64,000 bases of DNA from Kibdelosporangium philippinense (GCF_021390435.2 NZ_JAJVCN010000004.1:352501-416500); one strand, 5' to 3'; shown: positions 35,424 to 44,127, counted from the stretch's first letter. Notes: generated by a model from the sequence alone, not told the origin. Numbers and translations: made by a program.

Positions 35424-36302
35424 GCAAGAATGTCTGCTTTGGGTGGATCGTTTCGCCAGGTTTGGGTGGATTCCCCGGTCAGGGTGCGGCTCATTATGTT
35501 AGTCATCGCCCAGTGGACCATCGTGCGCGACCGCTGGGGCAGGGCTTCGTAGTCGCGCGCGAGTCGGCGGTGTTGCATCAGCCAGCCCAGACTGCGCTCC
35601 ACTACCCACCGCCGGGGCAACACGTGGAATCCCTCCCGCTGGGCTCCATGACGGATGACTGTGTTGTTGTAGCCGCCGTCCACCCATGCCGCCGACACGG
35701 TCGGATGCGCAGCGGCGAGATGATCGAGAACCTGTTGCCCGCCAGCGGAATCCTGCACCGACGCCGCGGTCACGATTACCGCCAGCAGCAGGCCGAGCAC
35801 ATCGGTGGCGATGTGCCGTTTGCGGCCCTTGATCTTCTTGCCCGCGTCGATACCCTGACTGGATTCGCTGACATTGCAGGAGGTTTTCACGCTCTGCGAG
35901 TCGATGATCGCCGCCGTCGGGGCAGCAGCGCGGCCTTTCGCGACGCGGACTTGGTCACGCAACAGGTCATGCAGCGTTTCCGTTGTGCCATCGGCTTCCC
36001 ACTTGGCGTAGTAGTCATAAACCGTCTTGCAGGGCGGGAAGTCGTGCGGCAGATACTCCCAGGCGATCCCGGTCCGGCACACGTACAGGATCGCGTTCAC
36101 GATCTCCCGCAAGTCATGCACGCGCATCACGGTTCCCGGCCCACGCCGGGCAGCACGCCACGCCGTCAGCGTTGGCTCGATCAACGCCCAGCGAGCATCG
36201 GACAAGTCGCTGCGGTACGCACGCCGGGACCCCACAAGTTGATCAAGGTATCAGCCGTCACCCGACACAGACATATCGCCCCAACCAAGATCAGATGCCC
36301 TC
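35402..36302. mobile_element. IS5-family insertion sequence, complete
   Basis: A 901-bp element bounded by terminal inverted repeats beginning GAGGGCATCTGATCTT at both ends, extending with mismatches to about 25 bases. A three-base TAA duplication flanks it (35399-35401 and 36303-36305). One transposase gene nearly fills it. The intact ends and duplication suggest a recent insertion. It landed exactly where the SMP-30-like gene and ilvD ended tail to tail. Confidence 0.92.
35420..36235 (-). CDS. IS5-family transposase (IS427-like group)
   Basis: A 271-residue DDE transposase. The N-terminal DUF4096-type domain is RSDLSDARWALIEPTL...YVCRTGIAWEYLPHDFPP. The catalytic Asp residues are in AAIIDSQSVKT and AAWVDGGYNN, with the Glu in RRWVVERSLGWLMQHRRLARDYE. 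The start context is normal and the reading frame is intact, so it may be active. Confidence 0.94.
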   Translation of the reverse strand: MGSRRAYRSDLSDARWALIEPTLTAWRAARRGPGTVMRVHDLREIVNAILYVCRTGIAWEYLPHDFPPCKTVYDYYAKWEADGTTETLHDLLRDQVRVAKGRAAAPTAAIIDSQSVKTSCNVSESSQGIDAGKKIKGRKRHIATDVLGLLLAVIVTAASVQDSAGGQQVLDHLAAAHPTVSAAWVDGGYNNTVIRHGAQREGFHVLPRRWVVERSLGWLMQHRRLARDYEALPQRSRTMVHWAMTNIMSRTLTGESTQTWRNDPPKADILA

Positions 36303-37966
36303 TAAGAGCAAATAGCTCCCTGAGCCGCAGAGCCGACGAGACGGGCGTATTTGGCCAGAACACCGGTCCGCCTCGTCGGCTCTGGTGCTGTCCAGCCCGC
36401 TTTGCGCTTCTCCAGCTCTTCCGGCGTGATCTCCAGGTCCAGGGTCCGGGCTTGCATGTCGAGCACGATCCGGTCGCCGTCTTGCACGAACGCTATCGGT
36501 CCGCCGTACGCCGCCTCAGGCGCCACGTGTCCGATGCACAGACCTGTTGTGCCGCCTGAGAAACGGCCGTCGGTGAGCAGCAGGACGTCTTTGCCCAGGC
36601 CTGCGCCCTTGATCGCTCCGGTGACCGCCAGCATTTCGCGCATGCCCGGGCCGCCGCGCGGTCCTTCGTAACGGATCACAACGACGTCATTGGGTTTCAG
36701 CGTGTTGAGCGCATCCATCGCGGCCTTCTCGCCGTCGAAAACCCTTGCGGTGCCTTCGAACCGAGAGGAGTCGAAGCCCGCGCTCTTGACCACCGCGCCT
36801 TCCGGCGCCAGGCTGCCGTGCAGGATCGTCAGGCCGCCGGTTGGGTGGATCGGGTTGGCCAGCTTGCGCACCACGTCGCCGTCGAGCTCCGGTGGCGCGA
36901 GCGCGTCCAGGTTCTCCCGCAGCGACTTTCCGGTCACGGTGAGACAGTCGCCGTTCAGCAAACCGGCGTCCAGCAAGGCTTTCATCACCACAGGCACGCC
37001 GCCGACCCGGTCGACAGCGGTCATCACGTGGCGCCCAAAGGGTTTCACGTCCGCGAGGTGCGGTACGCGGTCACCGATCCTGGTGAAATCGGCCAGCGTC
37101 AACTCGACTTCGGCCTCGTGTGCGATCGCCAGCAGGTGCAGCACGGCATTCGTCGAACCGCCGAGGGCCATCACGACCGCGATCGCGTTCTCGAAGGCTT
37201 CGCGCGTCAGAATGTCCCGTGCGGTAATGCCTTTCGCGAGCATGCCGACCACGGCTTCGCCGCTGGCGCGCGCGAACGTGTCACGGCGCCGGTCGACCGA
37301 CGGCGGGCTCGCCGAACCTGGCAGCGACATTCCCAGCGCTTCGGCCGCGCACGCCATCGTGTTCGCCGTGTACATCCCGCCGCACGCGCCCTCACCAGGG
37401 CAGATCGCACGCTCGATCTTGTCGACCTCTTCCCGCGTGATCAGGCCGCGGGCGCACGCTCCGACCGCCTCGAAGGCATCGATGATCGTGACTTCCCGAC
37501 CGTCCACAGTGCCCGGCAGGATGGAACCGGCGTACAGGAAAACCGCGGCGACATCGAGCCGCGCGGCCGCCATCAGCATGCCCGGCAGGCTCTTGTCACA
37601 CCCGGCGAGCAGGATCGCGCCGTCCAGCCGCTCGGCCTGCATGACGGTTTCCACGGAGTCCGCGATCACCTCACGGGACACCAGCGAGAAATGCATGCCC
37701 TCGTGGCCCATGGAGATGCCGTCGGACACCGAGATCGTGCCGAACTCCATCGGGAACCCACCGGCCGCGTGCACACCCTGCTTGCTCGCCTGGGCAAGGC
37801 GCTGCAGGGAGAGGTTGCACGGCGTGATCTCGTTCCACGAGGACGCGACGCCGATCTGCGGCTTGGCGAAGTCCTCGTCACCCATCCCGACTGCCCGGAG
37901 CATGCCCCTGGCCGCCGCCCGTTCCAACCCGTCCGTGACATCGCGGCTACGCGGCTTGAGATCCAT
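36302..37966 (-). CDS. ilvD: dihydroxy-acid dehydratase
   Basis: A 554-residue enzyme of valine, leucine and isoleucine synthesis. Iron-sulfur ligand cysteines are visible in SSWNEITPCNLSL, LLAGCDKSLPGM and GACGGMYTANTMACAAEALGMSLPGS. The C-terminus has GRFSGGTTGLCIGHVAPEAA. Start ATG 37966. The stop codon TAG coincides with the edge of the IS5 element and, from the target duplication, was TAG before insertion as well. Single gene, not in an ilv operon. Confidence 0.96.
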   Translation of the reverse strand: MDLKPRSRDVTDGLERAAARGMLRAVGMGDEDFAKPQIGVASSWNEITPCNLSLQRLAQASKQGVHAAGGFPMEFGTISVSDGISMGHEGMHFSLVSREVIADSVETVMQAERLDGAILLAGCDKSLPGMLMAAARLDVAAVFLYAGSILPGTVDGREVTIIDAFEAVGACARGLITREEVDKIERAICPGEGACGGMYTANTMACAAEALGMSLPGSASPPSVDRRRDTFARASGEAVVGMLAKGITARDILTREAFENAIAVVMALGGSTNAVLHLLAIAHEAEVELTLADFTRIGDRVPHLADVKPFGRHVMTAVDRVGGVPVVMKALLDAGLLNGDCLTVTGKSLRENLDALAPPELDGDVVRKLANPIHPTGGLTILHGSLAPEGAVVKSAGFDSSRFEGTARVFDGEKAAMDALNTLKPNDVVVIRYEGPRGGPGMREMLAVTGAIKGAGLGKDVLLLTDGRFSGGTTGLCIGHVAPEAAYGGPIAFVQDGDRIVLDMQARTLDLEITPEELEKRKAGWTAPEPTRRTGVLAKYARLVGSAAQGAICS

Positions 37967-38032
37967 GTCAGGAGCCTAGTGCGGAAATTCGGGTGCGGCG
38001 CGTCTGTCGGGCCGTTACGATCTTCGCTGCGT

Positions 38033-38107
38033 CGTGGAGTAGATCAGTGGTAGATCGTCCGGCTGAACACCGGGGTGGCGCGGGTTCGATTCCCGCCTCC
38101 ATGTCCA
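38033..38107 (+). tRNA. tRNA-like gene, anticodon GAA (Phe-like), CCA encoded
   Basis: A full cloverleaf: acceptor CGTGGAG/CTCCATG (one G-T), four-base D stem GATC/GATC, anticodon stem TCCGG/CCGGG, variable loop GTGGC, T arm GCGGG-TTCGATT-CCCGC, discriminator T and an encoded CCA (38105-38107). The anticodon at 38065-38067 is GAA. Position 37 is C in loop CTGAACA, although Phe tRNAs have a purine there, and the acceptor differs from the usual actinobacterial tRNA-Phe. It may be a divergent or non-translational tRNA. A broken gene begins five bases after it. Confidence 0.65.
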
Positions 38108-38111
38108 CCTG

Positions 38112-38715
38112 GTGCGGATCACCCGGCGGTTCAAACGTCCTATCAGGACACTGTGGGTCGGGGAGTTCGAGGTGATCCGTACTGCCAGGCAGGCGTTGGT
38201 TGAGGCGGTCCTGGGTGCGATCACCGAGTCTCCTGAGGCGATCCTGGCGAGCCGGACCATGGCAGGCACGTTGTACGCCAACTACTACGACCTGCCGCCG
38301 GAGTCCTTCTGGGCGACCGCGGATTTCGGCGATTTGTGCACGTCACGTGCCAAGGAAGCAGGCCGGGCGAGCTGCGCGGCCGTGGCAGGCACCGAGACGG
38401 TCATCGAGCGGGGCCAGATCCTGACCACGTACAACCTGGCAACGCAGGTGTTCGAACTCGGCTTGGCGGATCGGGGCGAAGAACGCGGCTCACGCGTGGC
38501 GGCAGGCGATCTTCCTACTCAGCTTTTGCCCGCCCGAGCAGCAGTTCGACCTCGCGGGGACAGTGCATGCGATGGTCTCGCATGTCTGCCGCGAGCTGTC
38601 ACCAGCGCGAAGCGTCATCGAAGGGGAACGGTTCAGCAAAGTCGGCACCGTCAAGAAGGGCGGTCGACGGTTCCTCGGCAGTTGGGTCGGTACGCACTGG
38701 GTCATGGCGCGCTGA
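38112..38715 (+). pseudogene. unrecognised protein gene, frameshifted, next to a tRNA-like gene
   Basis: From GTG 38112 the frame gives FEVIRTARQALVEAVLGAI, SPEAILASRTMAGTLYANYYDLPPESF and TTYNLATQVFELGLADRG. After about 38475 meaningful sequence continues in another frame (NAAHAWRQAIFLLSFCPPEQQ, TVHAMVSHVCRELSPARSVI, GRRFLGSWVGTHWVMAR) to a stop at 38713-38715. The join may also hide an internal deletion. I do not recognise the family. The real start could be GTG 38150 or 38173. It lies between a tRNA-like gene and xerD. Confidence 0.65.
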
Positions 38716-38778
38716 GGCAACCGACAGGTCCAACTGGACCGGACCGCATTCAAAGGTGATCAACTGTAAGGTCTGCTC

Positions 38779-39678
38779 ATGTCGGTCGCCGGGGTGATCG
38801 CCGGGTACCTCGATCATCTCGCGGTCGAGCGTGGAACCGCGCGCAACACGCTCGACAGCTACCGCCGCGACCTCGCCAGGTACCAGGACTACCTGGGCAC
38901 GACCGACTTCGCCGCGATCACCGAACAGACCGTCTCCGAGTTTCTCGCGGTCCTGCGCGAAGGCGACGAAAACCACCCGCCGTTGGCAGCCTCGTCAGCC
39001 GCGCGTGCACTGGTCGCTGTGCGTGGCCTGCACAAGTTCGCGGTACGAGAAGGGCTCGTCGAGAACGATCCGGCGCGTCAGGTGAAACCTCCGCAGACCC
39101 CACGACGCTTGCCGAAGGCGTTGCCCCTCGACGATGTGCTCAAGTTGCTCGACATCCCCGGCGACGGCCTGGCCCAACTCCGCGACCGGGCCCTGCTGGA
39201 GTTGCTGTACTCAACCGGCGCCCGTATCTCCGAAGCCGTTGGGCTCGACCTCGACGACATTGACACGATCGAGCGAACCGCGTTGCTCGACGGCAAGGGC
39301 GGCAAACAACGGCTCGTACCAATTGGGCGTCCCGCGCTCGCGGCGCTCGACGCATACCTCGTACGAGCGCGACCGTCCTTGGTCAAGCGGGGCACGCCCG
39401 CAGTGTTCCTCAACCAGCGTGGGGGACGGTTGTCGCGACAGAGCGCGTGGCAGGTTCTGAAGGATTCGGCGGAGCGCTGCGGCATCGACAAAAAAGTTTC
39501 CCCCCACACACTTCGTCACTCTTTTGCCACACATCTCCTGGAAGGCGGGGCAGACGTTCGGGTGGTTCAGGAACTTCTTGGCCACTCTTCCGTAACCACA
39601 ACGCAGATCTACACGCTAGTAACGGTGAATACGCTCCGCGAGGTCTACGCGACCGCCCACCCTCGCGCCAGCGGATAA
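38779..39678 (+). CDS. xerD: site-specific tyrosine recombinase XerD
   Basis: A 299-residue recombinase resolving chromosome dimers at dif with XerC. The N-terminal SAM-like core-binding domain is VIAGYLDHLAVERGTARNTLDSYRRDL. Catalytic residues: Arg in STGARISEAVGLDLDD, Lys in GKGGKQRLVPI, HTLRHSFATHLLEGG, GHSSVTTTQIYT. Position after the NUDIX gene in Mycobacterium (Rv1701) marks the return of the conserved core. Confidence 0.96.
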   Translation: MSVAGVIAGYLDHLAVERGTARNTLDSYRRDLARYQDYLGTTDFAAITEQTVSEFLAVLREGDENHPPLAASSAARALVAVRGLHKFAVREGLVENDPARQVKPPQTPRRLPKALPLDDVLKLLDIPGDGLAQLRDRALLELLYSTGARISEAVGLDLDDIDTIERTALLDGKGGKQRLVPIGRPALAALDAYLVRARPSLVKRGTPAVFLNQRGGRLSRQSAWQVLKDSAERCGIDKKVSPHTLRHSFATHLLEGGADVRVVQELLGHSSVTTTQIYTLVTVNTLREVYATAHPRASG

Positions 39679-39716
39679 TCTGACAGAGGCCGGACAAAAC
39701 GGAGGTGTTGCGGACG

Positions 39717-40040
39717 ATGTTTGGGGTAGATGAGCCCGCCCATGAGCAGCTCACCCTGACCGACGTACTGCACGCGCTCAGCGACCCAACCCGACTCGCC
39801 GTCGTCGCACAGCTTGACCGCGTCGGTGAGATGTCATGCGGCTGTCTTGAGGTCACCGTCGCCAAATCAACGTTGTCACAGCACCTGCGCGTGCTGCGGG
39901 AAGCAGGCGTGACACATACCAGACCGGATGGCAACCAACGCTGGTTGTCGGTGCGTCGTGCAGCACTGGACAGCCAGTTCCCGAACCTTCTGGACTCCGT
40001 GTTGGCCGCGCACGCCCGCGCGGCGGCGTTCGTTTCCTGA
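39717..40040 (+). CDS. ArsR-family transcriptional repressor
   Basis: A 107-residue winged-helix protein (LTLTDVLHALSDPTRLAVVAQLDRVGEMSCGCLEV, KSTLSQHLRVLREAGVTHTRPDGNQRWLSVRR). GGAGG is at 39701-39705. ATG 39717 is chosen, but GTG 39705 or TTG 39708 are possible. The Cys pair SCGCLEV could bind metal, though many members of this subgroup do not sense metals. No obvious target gene adjoins it. Confidence 0.88.
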   Translation: MFGVDEPAHEQLTLTDVLHALSDPTRLAVVAQLDRVGEMSCGCLEVTVAKSTLSQHLRVLREAGVTHTRPDGNQRWLSVRRAALDSQFPNLLDSVLAAHARAAAFVS

Positions 40041-40136
40041 TCTGCGGATACGACGCTTTACCGGCGAGGCGCGTTGCCACTTGGGTTGGTCGCCCTTAGT
40101 CTGCGCCAAGACCGGACGACAAGGAGCTAGGTCGGC

Positions 40137-41219
40137 ATGTCGACATTCGAGTCAGCGGCGCAGCCTTTCGGCGTGCCGGGGCACGCCTCGGCACCGCCTT
40201 ACCCAACCGCGTCCGCACCAGCGCCTTATCCGCAGCCACAGCCCCAACCGTCCCCACCGACTTATCAACCGCAGGAGCGCCCGCCCGTCACTGCAGTTCC
40301 GGTCGTGCGCCCCACCGAGGATCCATTGAGTCTTCCCGCCAAACCCGCGACAGACGCCGAAGAAGACGACCCGTCGACCGGGCCTGACGGCTCGATCGGC
40401 CCGACCGGTCGGCCGAAACGGCACATTCCCGAACCGGCCATGCTGGAAAAGCACGGTCCGGCGAAGGTGCTGGCGATCTGTAACCAAAAGGGTGGTGTCG
40501 GCAAGACGACATCGACGATCAACCTCGGCGCGGCGCTGACCGAGTTCGGCCGTCGCGTGCTGCTGGTCGACTTCGATCCGCAGGGCGCGCTGTCCGTCGG
40601 CCTCGGCATCCCCGCGCACCAGCTGGACCGCACGATCTACAACGTGCTGATCGAGCACGGGCCCAACCTCGACGAGGTGGTCATCCGGACCACGGTCGAG
40701 GACATGGACCTGCTGCCGAGCAACATCGACCTCTCCGCGGCCGAAGTGCAACTGGTCGCGGAGGTTGGTCGGGAACACGCGTTGCTGCGCACGCTGCGTC
40801 CAGTGATCGACAAATACGATTACATCCTGGTGGATTGCCAGCCCTCGCTTGGACTACTGACAGTGAACGCGCTGGCGGCAGCCGATGGTGTGCTGATCCC
40901 GCTCGAATGCGAGTATTTCAGTATGCGTGGAGCTGCGCTGCTGATGGACACGATTCAGAAGGTCCAGGAGAGGCTGAACCCGAGGCTGGAGATCACCGGC
41001 ATTCTCGCGACCATGTTCGACCCCCGTACCCTGCACTCACGCGAGGTGATGGCCCGCGTTGTGGAGAGGTTCGGGGATATCGTGTTCGACACCGTGATCA
41101 ACAGGACTGTGCGCTTCCCGGAGACGACTGTCGCCGGTGAGCCGATCACGCGCTGGGCGCCGCGGTCGGCCGGTGCGAAGGCCTACCGGGCGCTTGCTCG
41201 CGAGGTGATCGCCAGGTGA
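40137..41219 (+). CDS. ParA/Soj-family ATPase
   Basis: A 360-residue protein. The first 105 residues are Pro/Gln-rich and disordered (PYPQPQPQPSPPTYQPQ). The ParA domain has the deviant Walker A CNQKGGVGKTTSTINLG, VDFDPQGALSVGLG and DYILVDCQPSLGLLTVNAL. In Mycobacterium the homologue Rv1708 is similarly upstream of scpA-scpB. It is a chromosomal ParA-like protein without a ParB neighbour, so a link with the condensin genes is more likely than plasmid-type partition. Confidence 0.93.
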   Translation: MSTFESAAQPFGVPGHASAPPYPTASAPAPYPQPQPQPSPPTYQPQERPPVTAVPVVRPTEDPLSLPAKPATDAEEDDPSTGPDGSIGPTGRPKRHIPEPAMLEKHGPAKVLAICNQKGGVGKTTSTINLGAALTEFGRRVLLVDFDPQGALSVGLGIPAHQLDRTIYNVLIEHGPNLDEVVIRTTVEDMDLLPSNIDLSAAEVQLVAEVGREHALLRTLRPVIDKYDYILVDCQPSLGLLTVNALAAADGVLIPLECEYFSMRGAALLMDTIQKVQERLNPRLEITGILATMFDPRTLHSREVMARVVERFGDIVFDTVINRTVRFPETTVAGEPITRWAPRSAGAKAYRALAREVIAR

Positions 41220-41533
41220 CCCGCCGCGCCCCTTTGCCGGGTGCGGCCGAGCTCTTCCGTCCGACAACTCCACCAAAGCCGGAGACCCGGCCAGAAGTGG
41301 TCCGGGGTGGCTCGCCGCGCCAGAAACACGACACGAAGATCACGGTCTACGTGTCCGACGAAGAACTGCTCGCACTAGAGCACGCCCGCCTGACGCTGCG
41401 AGCGAAACACGCGCTCGCGGTGGATCGAGGCAGAGTCGTGCGGGAAGCGATCGCGGTTTTGCTGGCTGACCTTGAGGAGTACGGCGAGGAGTCGCTGCTG
41501 GTGCGCAGGCTCCGCCAGGAAAACGGGCAGTGA
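41216..41533 (+). CDS. small basic protein, possible ribbon-helix-helix fold
   Basis: A 105-residue protein starting at GTG 41216, overlapping both neighbours by four bases. The N-terminus is Pro/Arg-rich. KITVYVSDEELLALEHARLTLRAKH...DRGRVVREAIAVLLADLEEYG resembles a beta strand followed by two helices, as in ribbon-helix-helix DNA-binding proteins. Its place between a ParA ATPase and scpA suggests a partner or DNA adaptor of the ParA protein. That is inference. Confidence 0.75.
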   Translation: MTRRAPLPGAAELFRPTTPPKPETRPEVVRGGSPRQKHDTKITVYVSDEELLALEHARLTLRAKHALAVDRGRVVREAIAVLLADLEEYGEESLLVRRLRQENGQ

Positions 41534-42366
41534 CGACCGCGTTGGACACCCCCGACCAGGCCGCGTCCCCGAAGTTCACGGTGAAACTGTCGAACTTCGA
41601 AGGCCCGTTCGACTTGCTGCTGCAGCTGATCTCGCAGCACGAGATGGACGTGACGGAAGTGGCGTTGCACCGGGTGACGGACGACTTCATCGCGTACATC
41701 AGGGCGATAGGCAAAGACTTCGACCTCGACGAGACCACCGAGTTCCTGGTGGTCGCGGCGACCTTGCTGGACCTGAAAGCAGCCCGCCTGCTGCCCGCGG
41801 GCGACGTCGAGGACGAAGAAGACCTAGCCCTGCTCGAAGCCCGCGACCTGTTGTTCGCCCGACTGTTGCAGTACCGGGCGTACAAGCAGGTGGCGGCGCT
41901 GTTCTCGGAGCTCGAAGCCAACGCTTTGCGGCGTTACCCCAGGTCTGTGGCCTTGGAGGAGCGCTACACGTCGCTCTTGCCCGAGGTGATGCTCGGCGTC
42001 TCACCGGAGAAGTTCGCGGAGATCGCGGCCGCGGTGTTCCGGCCGAAGCCGCCGCCTACGGTGTCGTTGGCGCACGTGCACGTACGCGCGGTGTCAGTCA
42101 AGGAGACCGCGGGCATCCTGCGGGTGCGTCTGGCCGAAGCAGGCGAGTTGACCTTCGCCGAGCTGGTGGCGGACTGCGAGCACATCACCGAGGTGGTCGC
42201 CCGGTTCCTTGGGTTGCTCGAGCTGTACCGCGAGGCTGTGGTCTTGTTCGAACAGGACGAGCCCCTCACCGAACTGCGGGTGAAGTGGACCGGCGGCAGC
42301 GTCGAGGAGGCCAAGGCAGCCGCCGAGGCCGCCAAGACCTCCGCCGAGGAGGAGGAATACGGGTGA
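41530..42366 (+). CDS. scpA: segregation and condensation protein A
   Basis: A 278-residue kleisin of the SMC-ScpAB condensin, starting at GTG 41530. The N-terminal motif is VKLSNFEGPFDLLLQLISQHEMDVTEVAL, and FLVVAATLLDLKAARLLP is typical. The C-terminal winged helix is ETAGILRVRLAEAGELTFAELVADC..ITEVVARFLGLLELYR. It ends in an acidic Ala/Glu-rich tail. It overlaps scpB by four bases. Confidence 0.95.
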   Translation: MTTALDTPDQAASPKFTVKLSNFEGPFDLLLQLISQHEMDVTEVALHRVTDDFIAYIRAIGKDFDLDETTEFLVVAATLLDLKAARLLPAGDVEDEEDLALLEARDLLFARLLQYRAYKQVAALFSELEANALRRYPRSVALEERYTSLLPEVMLGVSPEKFAEIAAAVFRPKPPPTVSLAHVHVRAVSVKETAGILRVRLAEAGELTFAELVADCEHITEVVARFLGLLELYREAVVLFEQDEPLTELRVKWTGGSVEEAKAAAEAAKTSAEEEEYG

Positions 42367-43385
42367 CGACGCCCGAAAACGGAGCCGAGGGAACCGAGCC
42401 GACTGAAGCCGAGGCGACCAGTGCCCGGATCGCGGCCTTGGTGGCCTCGTTCGACGAGCGCAGCAAAGCGGTTGCCGAAGCCGAGGCGGCCGAGGCCGCT
42501 GCGGAAGTCGAACGCGGCCAGGTCGATGCCGATAGTACGGCTGAGCCGGAGTCCGTGGGGGAGCCGACCGAGGCCCCCGCTGCTGACGCTGGGCCTGAGG
42601 TGGGGGTGGTGTCTCTCGCCGAGCCGGAGACTGCCACCGGGCCGAATGAAGCTGGTCAGTCGAGCCCTGAAGCCGAGCCCGCCGACTCTCAGTCGGCCGA
42701 AGCTTCAGCGGGAGCCATCGATGGCGAAACCCCCGAGCTGCTAGACGCTCCTAACGCCACGGCGGCACCCGAAGCCGAGAGCGGAAAGGAATCCTCTGGC
42801 GACGACGAGGACCCGACAGCCTTCGCCTCCCGCCTCCCTGACCTCACCGACGACGAAACGCTCCACTCCGCCCTTGAGGCACTTCTGCTCGTCGTCGACT
42901 CCCCAGCCGAGGTCGAATCCCTGGCCGACGCCCTCGACGAGCCGGTCAAGCGGATCCGGGCCGCACTGAAAACCATGGCCGCTCAGTACGCCGAGCAGAA
43001 CCGGGGCATCGACCTCCGGGATGTCGGCGGTGGATGGCGGTTCTACACCCGCGACAAATATGCCCCCTTCGTGGAGAAACTTCTGCACGATGGCCAACGA
43101 GCCAAACTCACCCGGGCCGCGTTGGAGTCGCTGGCGGTCATCGCGTATCGCCAGCCTGTCACTCGGGCGAGGGTCGCCGCTGTCCGAGGCGTCAATGTCG
43201 ATGGTGTCATCCGTACCCTGCTTGTGCGTGGTCTGATCGAGGAGACCGGCACGGACAAGGACACAGGTGGCATCCTTTACCGGACGACCGAGCTGTTCCT
43301 GGAGCGGTTGGGGCTGTCCTCGCTTGAGGATCTGCCGCCCATCGCCCCCCTGTTGCCCGAAGTGGATGCGATCGACGATGTCTGA
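42363..43385 (+). CDS. scpB: segregation and condensation protein B, with acidic N-terminal extension
   Basis: A 340-residue protein starting at GTG 42363. Residues 1 to about 150 are an acidic, Ala/Glu/Pro-rich low-complexity region not seen in short ScpB proteins. The two winged-helix domains follow: LHSALEALLLVVDSPAEVESLADAL, GIDLRDVGGGWRFYTRDKYAPFVEKLL, and LTRAALESLAVIAYRQPVTRARVAAVRGVNVDGVIRTLLVRGLI. It pairs with ScpA on SMC. It overlaps rluB by eight bases. Confidence 0.95.
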   Translation: MTTPENGAEGTEPTEAEATSARIAALVASFDERSKAVAEAEAAEAAAEVERGQVDADSTAEPESVGEPTEAPAADAGPEVGVVSLAEPETATGPNEAGQSSPEAEPADSQSAEASAGAIDGETPELLDAPNATAAPEAESGKESSGDDEDPTAFASRLPDLTDDETLHSALEALLLVVDSPAEVESLADALDEPVKRIRAALKTMAAQYAEQNRGIDLRDVGGGWRFYTRDKYAPFVEKLLHDGQRAKLTRAALESLAVIAYRQPVTRARVAAVRGVNVDGVIRTLLVRGLIEETGTDKDTGGILYRTTELFLERLGLSSLEDLPPIAPLLPEVDAIDDV

Positions 43386-44127
43386 AAGTCCGGAAGGTGT
43401 CCGGCTGCAGAAGGTGCTCTCCAAAGCGGGAGTCGCGAGCCGGCGCGCGGCCGAGGACCTGATCGCGGAGGGCCGGGTGAGCGTCGACGGCGAGATCGTG
43501 CGCGAGTTCGGCCGCCGGGTCGATCCGCGCAACGCCGTGATCCATGTGGACGGTGTCCGGGTCGTGCTCAGCGAGGACCTGGTGTACCTGGCGTTCAACA
43601 AGCCGCTTGGCGTGCACACCACGATGACTGACGACCGCGGCCGCCCGTGCGTCGGTGACTGGGTCCACAAGTACGAGCGCAACGCCAACGCGGGCATCTT
43701 CCACGTCGGCCGTCTCGATGCGGACACCGAGGGCCTGCTGCTGCTGACCAACGATGGCGACCTCGGTCACCGGTTGACGCACCCGTCCTACGAGGTGCCC
43801 AAGACCTATGTTGCCGAAGTCCCCGGGCCGATTCCCCGGGAGCTCGGCAAGCAGCTCAAGGAAGGCGTCGAGCTGGACGACGGCTGGGCGCGCGCCGACG
43901 CCTTCCGGCTCGTCGACTCGATGCCGGGCAAGGCGATGGTCGAGATCGTCCTGCATGAGGGGCGTAACCGGATTGTCCGGCGGATGCTTGAGCACGTCGG
44001 TCACCCCGTGGAGCGGCTTGTCCGAACGGCGTTCGGTGACGTACGACTGGGCAATCAGCGGCCGGGCACGATGCGGGCGCTGAACCGCAACGAGATCGGC
44101 GCCCTCTACTCCGCTGTGGGCCTGTGA
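43378..44127 (+). CDS. rluB: rRNA pseudouridine synthase RluB-type
   Basis: A 249-residue enzyme of the RsuA/RluB/E/F family acting on 23S rRNA. The S4 domain is VRLQKVLSKAGVASRRAAEDLIAEGRVSVDGE. The catalytic Asp lies in FHVGRLDADTEGLLLLTNDGDL near residue 117. The C-terminal motif is EGRNRIVRRMLEHVGHPVERLVRTAFG. ATG 43378 lies just inside the scpB end. Follows scpB as in most actinobacteria. Confidence 0.95.
   Translation: MSESPEGVRLQKVLSKAGVASRRAAEDLIAEGRVSVDGEIVREFGRRVDPRNAVIHVDGVRVVLSEDLVYLAFNKPLGVHTTMTDDRGRPCVGDWVHKYERNANAGIFHVGRLDADTEGLLLLTNDGDLGHRLTHPSYEVPKTYVAEVPGPIPRELGKQLKEGVELDDGWARADAFRLVDSMPGKAMVEIVLHEGRNRIVRRMLEHVGHPVERLVRTAFGDVRLGNQRPGTMRALNRNEIGALYSAVGL

Noticed and set aside
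36181..36363. Short frames crossing the IS5 right end
   Set aside because: They arise from the IS terminal repeat and ilvD end and have no start context.
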